DNA from: Ceriagrion tenellum
Lineage: Eukaryota; Arthropoda; Insecta; Odonata; Coenagrionidae
Length of the DNA stretch: 64,000 nt
Direction: 5' to 3'
Assembly: GCA_963169105.1 (NCBI GenBank)
Contig: OY720641.1
Location: 4,913,258 to 4,977,257 of the forward strand
In this document: piece after piece, positions 46,471-56,861 of the stretch
Layout: each line of letters begins with the position of its first letter
Position numbering within the stretch: the stretch's first letter is position 1
Notes under the pieces: model-generated
Seen by the model: the letters and a program-made list of their open reading frames with translations, nothing else
Told to the model about the DNA's origin: nothing
Databases searched by the model: none
Made by a program: the position numbers and the translations under genes

Positions 46471-47082
46471 ATGTGTAAAATACCGGGAGAAGATTATCTG
46501 ACATTCAACAAAACCTACCTTTACCAGTATAAAACTTATTTGAAAAATTAGTGTTTGTGGCCATGGGACCCCTGTAAGCAATACGCGGTGACTACCGTGT
46601 TTCCACTCGCGGGGCGTGTTCGTGGAAAGGACTCTGCGTAACGTTCGCCATGTTTCCCCACCACTATATTTTGGAGAAGTGAGTATACACATATAGGAAA
46701 TACTTTCCTATAGGAAAGCTACCTATCCTGAAAATATCGTGGATGTTCAAATCGTGCCTACATGAGCAAGAAGATTACGGAAAGTCGCTTGTGAAGTACA
46801 GCCGGGTGGACGTGGTGTATATTGTACGGGAGGTAAGCCGCACCAGAGAGGAGGCGGAGAATCCACATCGGAGCCTAGCACTGAGGCAGACAAGACATTC
46901 CATCCCATCGAGATTAATATTTGGTAAGTACTATTGTAAGTTTTTTGTGTACTCCACAGTTTTCAACCTGAAATTCGTTATCTGGAGGGGAATTAAATGA
47001 TAGCATATCAGAATTAGTCGGATTTTTTAAATCATAGTCACTCCAGTTTAGGCTTTTATTACAGACTAACCAATTGGCTCTA
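46471..47082. other. No recognisable feature
   Basis: No supported gene or repeat was found. Confidence 0.4.
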
Positions 47083-47700
47083 GAGGTGGGTCGTTCGCGA
47101 ACGGACGGTACCGAAAGAACGGGTTCATGGAGTGAAGTGAGTGAAGTACCACTTCACCTTCATTTTGACTGAGAATAAAATAATTCCAATATTCAAACCA
47201 TTTGGAAAATTCAAGAATATATATCAAGTTTGCAACGTATATGCATACAATGTTGAGACCGTGATTTGGAGGATTGACGGACACGACAGCGCTCCCGCAG
47301 GGCGCTGTCGTGTCCGTCAATCGGCAATCTCCGTATCGTGTCGGCAGGTGAAGTGCCAGCTTCGGCCCTTCACCTACGGGATCTCGGCGAGAGGTGGAAG
47401 GAGCGTGCGAGGCGGTTAAGCGTCGTTGGTTGCCATGGTAACCGCTTGCTAGGTGAAGTGCTTTTCTCAACACATCACCAGCGCAGTACGCCACAGTACG
47501 CTTCTACGCACGTTCCTACGAGTAGTAGTGGTGCTTTCGGCGCTCTCGTACTGTTTCACCGGTCTGCCGGCCAGTGTGCCGCATGGTGCCGCACAGTGCT
47601 GCAGTCCGCGTCCAAACGCTTGATCGGCGTATTGTTTTGTGTTGATGGTGCTGTTACATCACCTCGTGTGCGTCGTGAATTATGAATCCTGTGTGTGATA
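47083..47700. other. GC-rich block with a hAT-like end and a strong hairpin
   Basis: From 47083 the sequence reads AGAGGTGGGTCGTTCGCGAA, which resembles the 5' ends of some hAT elements. From 47270 to 47690 it is clearly richer in G+C and CpG than anything nearby. Overlapping open frames exist on both strands (47066-47494 minus, 47338-47685 plus) but neither has a recognised domain. The contrast in composition suggests an inserted element or an exon of an unknown gene. No matching opposite hAT end was found. Confidence 0.3.
47273..47321. repeat. Perfect hairpin, 20-bp arms
   Basis: The arm ATTGACGGACACGACAGCGC (47273-47292) is followed by a nine-base spacer and its exact reverse complement (47302-47321). 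The arms are GC-rich, so DNA cruciform or RNA hairpin formation would be stable. It sits near the left end of the GC-rich block. Possible roles include an end structure of a mobile element or a small-RNA precursor; none is shown. Confidence 0.85.
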
Positions 47701-48409
47701 CAATATGCAGTTTATAGGAAACTCCTTATAATAGATGGAAGGATGATGATAAGAAGGACCTAATTCAAACTGACAGACCCACTCCTCAGTTAAGTGTTGA
47801 TGTTTCTGTTTAAAAACAGAGAAGACAGCAAACATATAAAATTAGCTGTAAAAAGCTTGGTACAGAGATTTGCCTTGGCTATGCGGCAGTGTGGTTTTAA
47901 GCATTTTTTTTGTTGGCCATGTTTACTGCTAGGAGTGAAAAAACGTCTGGAAAAGTACCGGATTTAGGGACTTTCCTACTAATAAATCTCGTGGTCTGCG
48001 GAACACGGAGACTCCACCGAGCACTTGAAGTACCTACAGCTTGCATTATTAATTCATTATTAATTGACCGTTAAACACTTGGTTTATTTGCTACGGGACA
48101 CTTAAAATTGAATGTAATAATTATATAAAAACTGCTTATTTATTTGGATGCTGATTGGGAGGGGGGGGAAGACGGATCGCCGAACTGGGAAAATAGAAAA
48201 ATTTCTGTCCAGCACTTCACCTACTTCATAGGTCACGAGCAGCCACTGGCTCGAATTATTGGTTATAGAAGGCAAAATGACCATGTTGTCGACGCACCGT
48301 ATAAACCAAATACTACTACTAGAAGGGTATTATCATTTCGCCAGTTTTTGTCCGATGGTCACCAAATTTAGGATTTAAAACTTATTTTACATTCTAAACA
48401 ATACTAGAT
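47701..48409. other. No recognisable feature
   Basis: No supported gene or repeat was found. Confidence 0.4.
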
Positions 48410-48960
48410 ATGGACTCAGTAATTGCAACTCTACTGAAGTCAAACGGGAGGCCTTAGGCCGGCAGTATAAACAAATTCTGAAGCACCTTAGTCTTGCTAA
48501 TTATCAGCAAACGTTGTATTGCATTATCTCATTTATAAATGGAAATTATTGAGAAACAAGTTGTCTATGCCCAAGTTTGAATTATGGAGTCGTTTATGTC
48601 GGAACAATTGTTTACCAATTTCTTGGGGTAAAACGGGAGGTGTCAGGCTAAAAGTCCCAACAAATTCTAAAGTTGTTTAGTAGTTTCTGTCCACTTGAAA
48701 AGTTTCTTAGGACAGCCTAGATTATTCAGGTAATTATACGTTGATCTTTGTTCCTATGACCATGTTTGAATTATGGAGTCGGAACCATTGTTTACCACTT
48801 TCCTGAAGTCGAACTGGAGGCGTCAGACCAAAAGTACAAATTTACATATGTACTTTTATCTGACGCCTCCCGTTCGACGTATCCTAAAGCAGCCTAGTAT
48901 TAATACTAAGCTGCTAGCTGCTGAGCTGACAATTGTCCGTCAGCTCAAATATTTTCATGA
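48410..48960 (+). repeat. Diverged tandem repeat, about 180-bp units, with terminal hairpin
   Basis: Three units share TTGAATTATGGAGTCG-like, TTGTTTACCA-like and ACGGGAGG(C/T)-TNAGGC-like blocks, starting near 48415, 48585 and 48765. In the third the block GTCGAACTGGAGGCGTCAGA is followed after a short spacer by its near-perfect inverse TCTGACGCCTCCCGTTCGAC, making a hairpin at 48808-48878. The units have no ORF. Confidence 0.6.
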
Positions 48961-48979
48961 GGTATAACCGTTAACGGAA

Positions 48980-49640
48980 TACATAAAAGATGGACTCTTT
49001 CTATGTGTTTATTTTGATCATAGGCCGCATGCAACAGAAGAGTATACATGAAAGGTTTACACTTTCTGTGAGTTTTTTTATATCTGATGAAAGCATTCCA
49101 AAAGTGTACCTAATAGGTTGTCTCTTTCTGTGAGTTTGTTATGGTAGCAGACCAGAAAAATTCTAATGGTATACCTACAAGTGTAGCTCTAGTGTGAGTT
49201 TATTTTGGTTTTAGACCTTATGCATGGCTACGGTATACCTACCTAAAAGGATGACTCTTTCTGTGAGTTTTTTTATATCTGATGAAAGCATTCCAAAAGT
49301 GTACCTAATAGGTTGTCTCTTTCTGTGAGTTTGTTATGGTAGCAGACCAGAAAAATTCTAATGGTATACCTACAAGTGTAGCTCTATTGTGAGTTTATTT
49401 TGGTTTTAGACCTTATGCAAGTTAAGCTCTTTTGTGAGTTTATTTTGGTGGCACTACTGACACTATGCTATGGTAAACTTAATAGGTTGACTCTTACTGT
49501 GAGTTAATTTTCCTAGCAGCCCTAGCAGATACCTACTATGGTTTAGGTTCCTCTTAAGATTAGCCTCCTCTGTGAGTTTATGTTGGTAGTTGGCCTGACG
49601 CGTTTCAACGGTATACCAAAAATGTCGACTTTCTGTGAGT
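48980..49640 (+). repeat. Tandem repeat of about 65-70 bp with higher-order duplication
   Basis: The motif CTTTCTGTGAGTTTRTTTTGG, a middle part, and GGTATACCTANNAGGNTGACT recur about nine times. A 164-base block at 49066-49229 is repeated almost exactly at 49261-49424, a 195-base shift, so recent duplication was superimposed on an older array. The array ends 450 bases before a jockey-like element; fragments of the TGTGAGTTT motif continue to about 50105. It could be a satellite or the 5' UTR array of that element. Confidence 0.8.
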
Positions 49641-50089
49641 TTATTTCCAGTATACCCTGTTGTAGTAATAGTTGCGTGGGTATACTATGAAGATACATTC
49701 CTGGTTTAATTTATCTTTTAATAAGTTTTTTCCTCCATCCAACTTTTTTTTAACTTAATCATTCTGTTACAAAGGTGTACCTCTGTGAATGACACTTTCT
49801 GAATGTTAGTTTTCATGTAGTAAACGATTACATGAGTATACGTTGACGGTTGACTCATGCTTCGGTTTTGATAATCCCAAAGTATTATAATGTTTCGTTA
49901 TTGAGTCTAGAAATGTATAACTTTTCATGTCTTAGTCAGAATTCACCTTTTTCTTCTTACATTAAGGCATACTATACGGCCACTTATTTTCTTATCATTT
50001 TTCTTCCTTTTGTTGGTACTTCACTCCTAGGATAATGTGCCAACTTGCGCTATAATGTTGTCACTGTGTACCACTCGCCATTGGGCTGT

Positions 50090-52127
50090 TTTAATTCTTT
50101 CTGTGAGAAACTGGAATATCTCCTCTACTCTCTGTCTAATCGTTCTCAAAGTCCACTACCATTGTAACAGGCGATTTTAATGTTAATCTCTTGGTTAGCA
50201 GTGCACACCAAAGTAAGCTTTGTCAGTTATTTTTCTCCTATAATTTGAAATCACTAGTAAATTGTCCCACTAGAATAACCTCTGAATCCAGCACCCTCCT
50301 TGATAATCTGTTTACCAATTGCAATGGACTATATGCATCCATTTCTATATTTGATCCCTTACTTTCAGACCACTGCACTGTGCTGGCAACTTTTGCTAGT
50401 GGTACAGATATTCGCAAGTCTGACTCTATTTCTTTTTCAACCAGAAATATTAACAAGACCAATTCTGAGCTATTCTTACATCTAGTGCAATCTGAGAACT
50501 GGAATGAAATTTATAGTGCTACCAATTTTAATGTTGGCTTTGACATCTTTTACAGGAAATTTTCTTTTCTGTTCAATGAAACGTTTCCATTAGTAACTAA
50601 GAGGCATTACCCTAAATGTACAAAAAAGTGGATATCACCTGACATTATCAACCTTTCTAAAGATATCAAAGCTTTATTCCATAAAAACAAGTTTCAAAGT
50701 GATGAATATAGTATTAAGAAATATCATAACCTAAAGACAATGTACAGAAACCTTATTAATCATCAGAAAAAATGTTTTAATGACTCCTGCATCATGAATG
50801 CCCAAAATAAAACTAAGGAGGCCTGGAAAATAATAAGTAGTGTCACTGGCTCAATTAAAAGAAGGTCCCTACCAATAGTTAATGATGGTGTAAACAACTC
50901 TGATCCTTTACTGTTAGCAAATACACTGATTGAATTTTTTCTGGATGTCCCTTTGCTACCAGCTTTCAACAGCAATACTCATCAGAATCCTTTAAAGAAT
51001 ATCCAACCTATCCCATATTCCATGTTTCTCCGACCTTGTAACTTAACTGAGCTATCCTCAGTTTATCATATTTGCTAAAAGTTAGTAAGAAAAACTCTCC
51101 TGGTTTAGATGGCATACCAGGGACTCTTCTTAAAGAATGTATGAATGGCATCTTGACTCCCCTCTTATATCTCATCAACCAATCTCTACTCCTTGGGGTA
51201 TTTCTAGATGTCCTAAAAACCTCTAAAGTCATTCCTGTGTTCAAAAACAAGGGTGGAAGGAATGCCATTACCAATTACCGGCCTATTGCCCTATTATCTC
51301 AGTTTTCTAAGATATTAGGATATGTATTCTGTGCAAGACTGATCGAGTTTTTGGATAAGTATATCATTCTATCCAGTTCTCAATTTGGCTTTTGCAAAGG
51401 TAAATCTACTACCCATGCACTTGTTTCTGGCATTGGTTTTATCATTGAGCAACTCAGTAACAGAAATCCTACCTTTGGTTTATTCTTTGATTTGACCAAT
51501 GCCTTTAATTCTGTCGATCACCAGATCCTTCTTTGCAAATGTGAACGAATTGGCATTAGAGGTGTTGCTTATAAGTGGTTAAAATCGTATCTGACGAGTC
51601 GACAACAAGTTGTGGAAGTTTTTAAAGATGGCAAATATTTCATCTCTGATATTCGACCTGTATCTATTGGGGTGCCCCAGGGCTCTGTATTGGGTCCGAT
51701 TTTATTCTTGATCTTTATTAATGACTTGCCTATTAACCTGGTCCCTACAAGTAATGACAAGGTTATAATGTTTGCAGATGATGTAAATGTTCTGAGTTAT
51801 AATTCATGTGACGATGATATGACAGAATGGCTAAACAGTACCATGCTGAGAATGTCTCAATGGTGTACGACCAACAAATTAACTCTAAATGTACCTAAAA
51901 CCCAATTTATGTTATTCTCAACATCACAAAAGGGTTGCCAAAGTATGTTATCCTTAGTTGACAGTTCTGTTTGTGAACCTAATGATGAAGTCAAATTTCT
52001 TGGTGTTCTCCTTGATCTATTATTGAATTGGTCGACTCATATTGATAATTTATGTAAAAAGTTGAACTCTAGCTACTATATGCTATCTGTGCTGAAGCAT
52101 GCTGTCAGTATTGGTGTATTCTTTTAT
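50090..52127 (+). pseudogene. Jockey-like non-LTR retrotransposon, truncated at both ends
   Basis: The + strand encodes the end of an AP-type endonuclease (TGDFNVNLLV near 50166; LLSDHCTVLATF near 50365), then a linker and a reverse transcriptase. RT landmarks are KNSPGLDGIPGTLLKE, ITNYRPIALLSQFSKILG, FGLFFDLTNAFNSVDHQIL (motif A), VPQGSVLGPILFLIFINDLP (motif B) and FADDVNVLSYN (motif C). A one-base shift near 51066-51075 splits it into 295 and 382 codons. The C-terminal quarter is lost where a copy of repeat R begins at about 52128. The endonuclease start is also missing. The RT core itself is well preserved, so this is a fairly young but dead copy. Confidence 0.92.
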
Positions 52128-52500
52128 TTGACTCATTTTTGTCGTGCAGTACGTTTAAAACTCCTTCACAACAGAAGGTTTCTTGTGATCCTAAAGAAAA
52201 ATACAGCGGTGACAATATGATTTATTTTCAAAAATAGTTGAGAAAACAAAGTACACACTTGGTTTTTGACGAGATCTAGGGGTTATAAATTCCTCATTTT
52301 TTAAATCATGTAGCTATTTTTGTAGTGAATACTCGTACTATTATTTCCCTTTTAAAGTTTGATAACTTTTCATCAAATATGTTGGAAAGTTCTGCGGTAA
52401 GGGGTTGATATTTTGATGTCTTCGGAAGTATGAAGTATTTTTCTTTAAAACGAGACCAAGTTCATTGATTTCTAGGTGAAATGATATTTCGCTTAAACAA
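52128..52500 (-). repeat. Dispersed repeat family R, copy D (reversed)
   Basis: Read on the minus strand it matches copies A to C: AAGCGAAATATCATTTCACC, TCAACCCCTTACCG, GTCACCGCTG and GAAGGAGTTTTAAACG occur in the same order. It interrupts the 3' part of the jockey-like ORF; the last 60 codons of that frame are repeat sequence, not RT. No LINE sequence resumes on the far side, so the junction may reflect a deletion. Confidence 0.8.
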
Positions 52501-54105
52501 CCCAGGAGTTACTTGCCTTAAATTTGGAACAGTTTGGTTTCTTGCCATACATCCGTTAATTCACTCATTAAGTTGTGCTATCCAATGCCCTATAGATGTA
52601 TCTCAATGAATGCACAGATATATTTTTTGTTAAATTCAGCGCTCTGCCGTGCTAACCAATTTCCTTAAAGCCTGTAATTATTTTATTTGCATTGCTATAG
52701 AGAAACGGAAGTAAGAAGGATGTTCTGTACCTGTTACACCGGCAGTGTATCTCTCTTATGTTGTCACTTCTACCAGGTGTAGTGATAGAGCGATTGGAGC
52801 GATGGTTGAGTCCACCTACGAACTACGAAATGACTTGAAGCAGCTGTTAAGAATTTACATTTCATGTGGTTGTTGTTATGAATCGACATATTTTTTTCTG
52901 ATTTCTCAGCAATTTACTGTATCATATTTGAGATTTTTATTTTGCTGATTTGCTTCACGCTGTACTATACTTTAAATTCCTTTACAACCGAAAGTTCTTT
53001 TTTCGAATATGGTGTAAAGGCTAATTATCATACATTTTGTAATCCAACTAATTGCAAGCAGTCCATAAGTTGCCTCTGTCGGTAGAAGCCTCGATGAACA
53101 CCGAAAGCAGTATAAGAACGTCCCTTCTAGAAACAGACTCGATGATTCTCATTGGGCCGTAATCGCAAAGAATGTGAAAGGAATGTATGGAGTTGATTAT
53201 TGATTGATGAATGAGATGAAAATGAGACGAGTTGAAGAAGTGTGTGAATGTGAAACTGAGCCCAAGGGATGTGGTGGTGCACTTAAAGTTGATAAGGGTG
53301 GCTTGGCTTTATGGTCAATGTGTTCCACATCTTGAAATTCTGCTTGAGCGATGTTGTTGTCAAAAGTGGTTTGTACATGCTTTGATTAAATTATTATCTA
53401 CATATACATGCTTCCTTGCGAGCCATGGCATGGGAGTGCGGCTGGGGCCGTTAGAACACCAGCCGTGAAAAGATGTAAAGTATAAAGTTTTGGGAAGAGA
53501 AATGGTGAAGTGTATTAGTGGCACATTTTAAGTAGAGCTAATTTTTTATCATGGTCAATTATAATCCGTGGAAAGAACAAACTTTTGTGCTTATTTGTTC
53601 GACAATGTATCTCTCTTATTTTATCACTTCTTTTGGACCTAGAAATGTAATATGACGTCAAAATTATATGTATTCCCTATGTCGCTTTGAAATCTGGGGT
53701 TCTAAATGTATCAAGCAAACTAAGCCTAGTGTGCAGCCTCCGAGTCTCCAGTGACTCCAAATCTAATCCCTTTAAAATAAGTGGAACACTGTTTGTTCCC
53801 TCGTAAGAGTATTTAATGAAACGTGATTCTTTCCTTTGTATTTTAGCTGTTTTAGATATATAATGGACTAAATCTTTCTGTCATGGGTCCGAAATGCTCG
53901 CGGGTATTCGAGGTGTGGCCTAACCAGAGCGTAGTGGCACATCTCTTTTAATTTTTCACCCGAGGAACTTCCTATTAAATGTGTGATGAATCCTAGTGTT
54001 TTAATGTGATGCCACGTATGCTATGTATGTGTGTTCCTCAAGATATGTCTGAAAGGTTGCGTTAGCAAAATAAAAAGTCTCTCCAATGGCCGTAAAAATT
54101 GGCCC
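52501..54105. other. No recognisable feature
   Basis: About 1.6 kb with short unsupported frames and no clear repeats. Confidence 0.4.
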
Positions 54106-54145
54106 GTGTTTTATGGACGAGTGATGCCACTCATCCATAAAACAC
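54106..54145. repeat. Near-perfect hairpin, 18-bp arms
   Basis: GTGTTTTATGGACGAGTG is followed by ATGC and CACTCATCCATAAAACAC, with one mismatch. The short loop favours a stable hairpin in RNA or DNA. Neighbouring sequence is not recognised. Confidence 0.8.
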
Positions 54146-54500
54146 AGATATTGCTGTCGGCGGATTATGAAAACATTACCCGGTGCGAAGCCCCAGAAAG
54201 ATATTTAAATATAATTCACCGGGAAAATCTTAAATCATTTATTGCTGTGTTGGTTTGCGGGAATGGAAATTCCACAACAGAGACCAACCACAACCTCTCA
54301 ACCAGAATACCTTCCTATGATGGTTACGGGAATGTTAATTCCTCGCCAGTGACCACTCACAGAAACACACACTCAATCCAATCAGGATCTTTTGCAAGGG
54401 CTATTGGGACTCTGCTAAGGATGTCTGGATTATAACATGGGATACCTACTTCACAGGGTTAATGGGACCCCACTAAGGATATCACTGAGGACAGAAGGCG
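54146..54500. other. Flank of the nested element, no gene
   Basis: A 134-codon frame (54031-54435) spans this flank without any recognised domain. No gene is supported. Confidence 0.35.
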
Positions 54501-54611
54501 TAACTTTGTGGAAATTCTTAATATTCATGTTAAAGAATTAACCAATTGTAACTTCCACACAAAATTTATTTAAACCGACCCAGGTTTCGACACGCCATGT
54601 GTCATTATCAA
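54497..54611 (-). repeat. Penelope-type 3' end with hammerhead-like motif
   Basis: On the minus strand it reads GATAATGACACATGGCGTGT then CGAAACCTGGGTCGGTTTAA and a GTGTGGAAGTTACAATTGG tail, ending near TTTAACATGAA and TTCCACAAAGTTACGCC. The hairpin GACAC/GTGTC precedes an intact GAAAC box. The same sequence occurs on the + strand at 62460-62545. It is the distal piece of a Penelope-like terminal repeat separated from the rest by the insertion at 54612-60904. Confidence 0.75.
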
Positions 54612-54789
54612 CACAGTAAAAAGTCGATCTGATTTTAAGACAGAAAAGAGGACTGATTTTCAGAGGCAACATTTTTAAGGCTGGGTCAGTTGAATTTCAC
54701 AGCCATTTCCTAGTCTAGGAATAAGGTAGATGAAGAGCTGAATGTCAAAGTGCTGTAATGTCAAAGAGGTAAGGTAGACCTATGATGGC

Positions 54790-54967
54790 TGTAAGGTAGA
54801 CCTATGATAAATTTAAGACAGCTCTGGTCTGACAGTGAGGTACACTATGTTGAATTTAAGACAGCTTGGTCTGACAGTAAGATAGACCCATGTTGAATTT
54901 AAGACAGTTCTGGTCTGACAGTGAGGTAGACCCATTTTGAATTTAAGACAGCCCTGGTCTGACAGTA
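54790..54967 (+). repeat. Tandem array, units of about 44 bp
   Basis: Four consecutive units contain GAATTTAAGACAG, TGGTCTGACAGT and GTAGACCCAT-like words, with small length differences. It is internal to the TIR element, where subterminal repeats often bind transposase. That role is only a possibility. Confidence 0.8.
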
Positions 54968-55049
54968 ATCATTTTTCATCAACACTACCTATGGTTATAT
55001 GTACTACCAAAGTTTTAGAAACTACAAGCATTCGAGTATTTGGCAACTA

Positions 55050-55500
55050 AATATTACACATAGATACAAGAGATATATTGTTTTTTCTCAAATTAGCATT
55101 CACAAGATTTTTGCAATTGTCAAGGACACATTTTACAATTGAAGCAATAACATTTTGCACACGGAGTGCTATCAAAAATTGTGCTTCAGCCTGTTTCTGC
55201 AAATCGTCTTGTACATCCTGCTCCACTAAACCCTCACGTACATCAACAGGTCCTTCATTATGCACAATTCCCTCCACAACATTGTCAACATGTTCACCGC
55301 CATCCTGTTCTCGCTCTCGTACACGATGATTTTTACTAATATGTGCTCTTCTGCTGGTAAACTTAGTAAATATTTTGGGACAGTACGTTGCACTTTAAAA
55401 CGAGGTTGGGAGTGTTGGCATGAAACTGCTGGAGATGCTTAATTAGCTGCTCGTAGTTATTCACAATAACGTTTGGACAAAACTGATACCTCTCCATCTT
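55050..55500 (-). pseudogene. Fragment of an uncharacterised C2H2-like protein frame
   Basis: The minus strand gives YQFCPNVIVNNYEQLIKHLQ followed by QFHANTPNLVLKCN, a broken Cys-His finger, then, in a shifted frame, VEQDVQDDLQKQAEAQFLIA and IVKCVLDNCKNLVN. In arthropods, uncharacterised and transposon-linked proteins combine one C2H2 finger with a helical region of this type. I recall that pattern only generally. Stops and shifts make it non-functional. It may be cargo of the TIR element 54612-60904. Confidence 0.35.
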
Positions 55501-55941
55501 TAAATAAATTTGCTAACTATACCTCACACCGTTCGCAGAAATACCAAGAATGTCTCAGCGTCCAGCACGAGAATACCTCCACTGCCTCCACTCAGGTACA
55601 CCTGGTTCTCACTTATAAAAAAAAACTTGAGTATCTACCACACAAACTTTTTCATATTGCCACGATGGCGAATGATGGTACGATCACTCAAACTCCGATG
55701 TGTAAGACTCAGTTGTATTTTGAATATACTTTTGCTTATCACAGTTTATATATCGAAGTGCGTTGCTATGAATCTGTGTATCTATGTATGTGCGTTGCGA
55801 GGGGTCGTTCAATAAACGTCTTTGTGAACACAGCTTGCTGCCATCCTTACGTGTATAAAATCTTTGATCCTTACCTGTAGATGCCGCCAGCGCTGCCTGA
55901 TATCCAAACCAAGTGCGCTGATTTTCAACGTTAAGTCCTTG
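55501..55941. other. Unassigned part of the TIR element
   Basis: A 135-codon + strand frame (55473-55880) spans this stretch, but it has no known domain and its composition is that of its surroundings. I do not call it a gene. Confidence 0.35.
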
Positions 55942-55946
55942 AAAAT

Positions 55947-56132
55947 CGATGAAAAACTATGTAGAAAGATCTTCCTTTGGGATCAACTTCTAATAAATTT
56001 CTTTTTAACACAGCGAGGAACTTCTTTATTAACACAGAGTAACCTTTTTACTTATTTATATTTCACAAAAAAACAATCAACAACCGTAATCAAGTAGCCA
56101 ACATCAAATGTTAAGATTGTCAATATTCAACA
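55947..56132 (-). repeat. Copia 3' LTR
   Basis: On the minus strand it begins TGTTGAATATTGACAATC directly after a GAGGGAGAG polypurine tract and ends near ACATAGTTTTTCATCG. The terminal CA expected at its end is CG here. It matches 60600-60784 apart from about nine differences. Confidence 0.92.
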
Positions 56133-56142
56133 CTCTCCCTCA
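56133..56142 (-). promoter_or_regulatory. Copia polypurine tract
   Basis: The minus strand reads TGAGGGAGAG immediately before the TG of the 3' LTR. In LTR elements this purine run primes plus-strand DNA synthesis. Confidence 0.85.
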
Positions 56143-56860
56143 AGACTAACATTTGACAAACCCAAACTAGTAACATATTTCTTAAATAATTTCTTACACA
56201 GCGGTTTTGAGAACCCATCAGCTATTTGGTTTACAGTTGAAACATATTCCAAATTTATTAATCCTTCCTCCACTTTCTGTTTAACAAAGTTACATTTAAC
56301 CTCAAAATGTTTTAATCGTTTTTGATCAGGATTCTTTATAGCTTTTATGGTACTCTGATTGTCTTCCTATATTGTTACATTTTGAACATTAATATCTAAA
56401 TCGTTTAACAGTTTGACTATCCAACAGGCCTCAGCTGTCGCATCGCACAAAGACACAAACTCAGCTTCAGTTGACCTTAAAGCGACAGTTGCCTGCTTCT
56501 TTGATTTCCAATCCCTATCTTACAATCCCTTGCCCAATCTGCATCTGCAAATCCTATCAAAGGAGTACTATTTATGTGATCTTTACTATAAATAAGTGAT
56601 AAGTGTACTGTTCCCTTTAAGTATCTCAAAACCCTTTCAAGTGCCTGCCATAGTTGTAAACTAGGCTTATTTTGAAAGCGACTCAAGTAATAAACAGGTG
56701 TTGCTAAATCTGGTCTAGTTCCTACTGTTGCATACATCAATGAACCTATTACTGACCTACACTGTCTTTCATATGACATGTCAACAATCATATTGCTATC
56801 TTCAAGTTTGAAATTTGCATCCATAGGTGTATCACAGGATTTACAGCTTTCCATGTTAAA
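56140..56860 (-). pseudogene. Copia RNase H and end of reverse transcriptase
   Basis: The minus strand shows YERQCRSVIGSLMYATVGTR and LIGFADADWARD (RNase H first Asp region), then in a shifted frame WKSKKQATVALRSTEAEFVS and KHFEVKCNFVKQ-like text. About 20 codons that normally follow DADWAGD (the DRKSTSG stretch) are deleted. The pattern identifies a Copia RNase H that is no longer functional. Confidence 0.88.
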
Positions 56861-56861
56861 C

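Noticed and set aside
47066..47685. Overlapping 142- and 115-codon frames in the GC-rich block
   Set aside because: Open frames are expected in GC-rich DNA with few stop codons; both are read across the hairpin and neither resembles a known protein.
48980..49640. CRISPR-like array
   Set aside because: Units are contiguous and diverged without regular unique spacers, and the DNA is clearly eukaryotic. It is an ordinary tandem repeat.
52128..52220. Last part of the 382-codon jockey-like frame as RT sequence
   Set aside because: After about residue 352 the translation stops matching RT and the DNA matches repeat R, so the frame end is an accident of the insertion.
55473..55880. 135-codon frame left of the Copia element
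   Set aside because: No recognised domain, no conserved pattern, and it overlaps unrelated frames. Probably chance.
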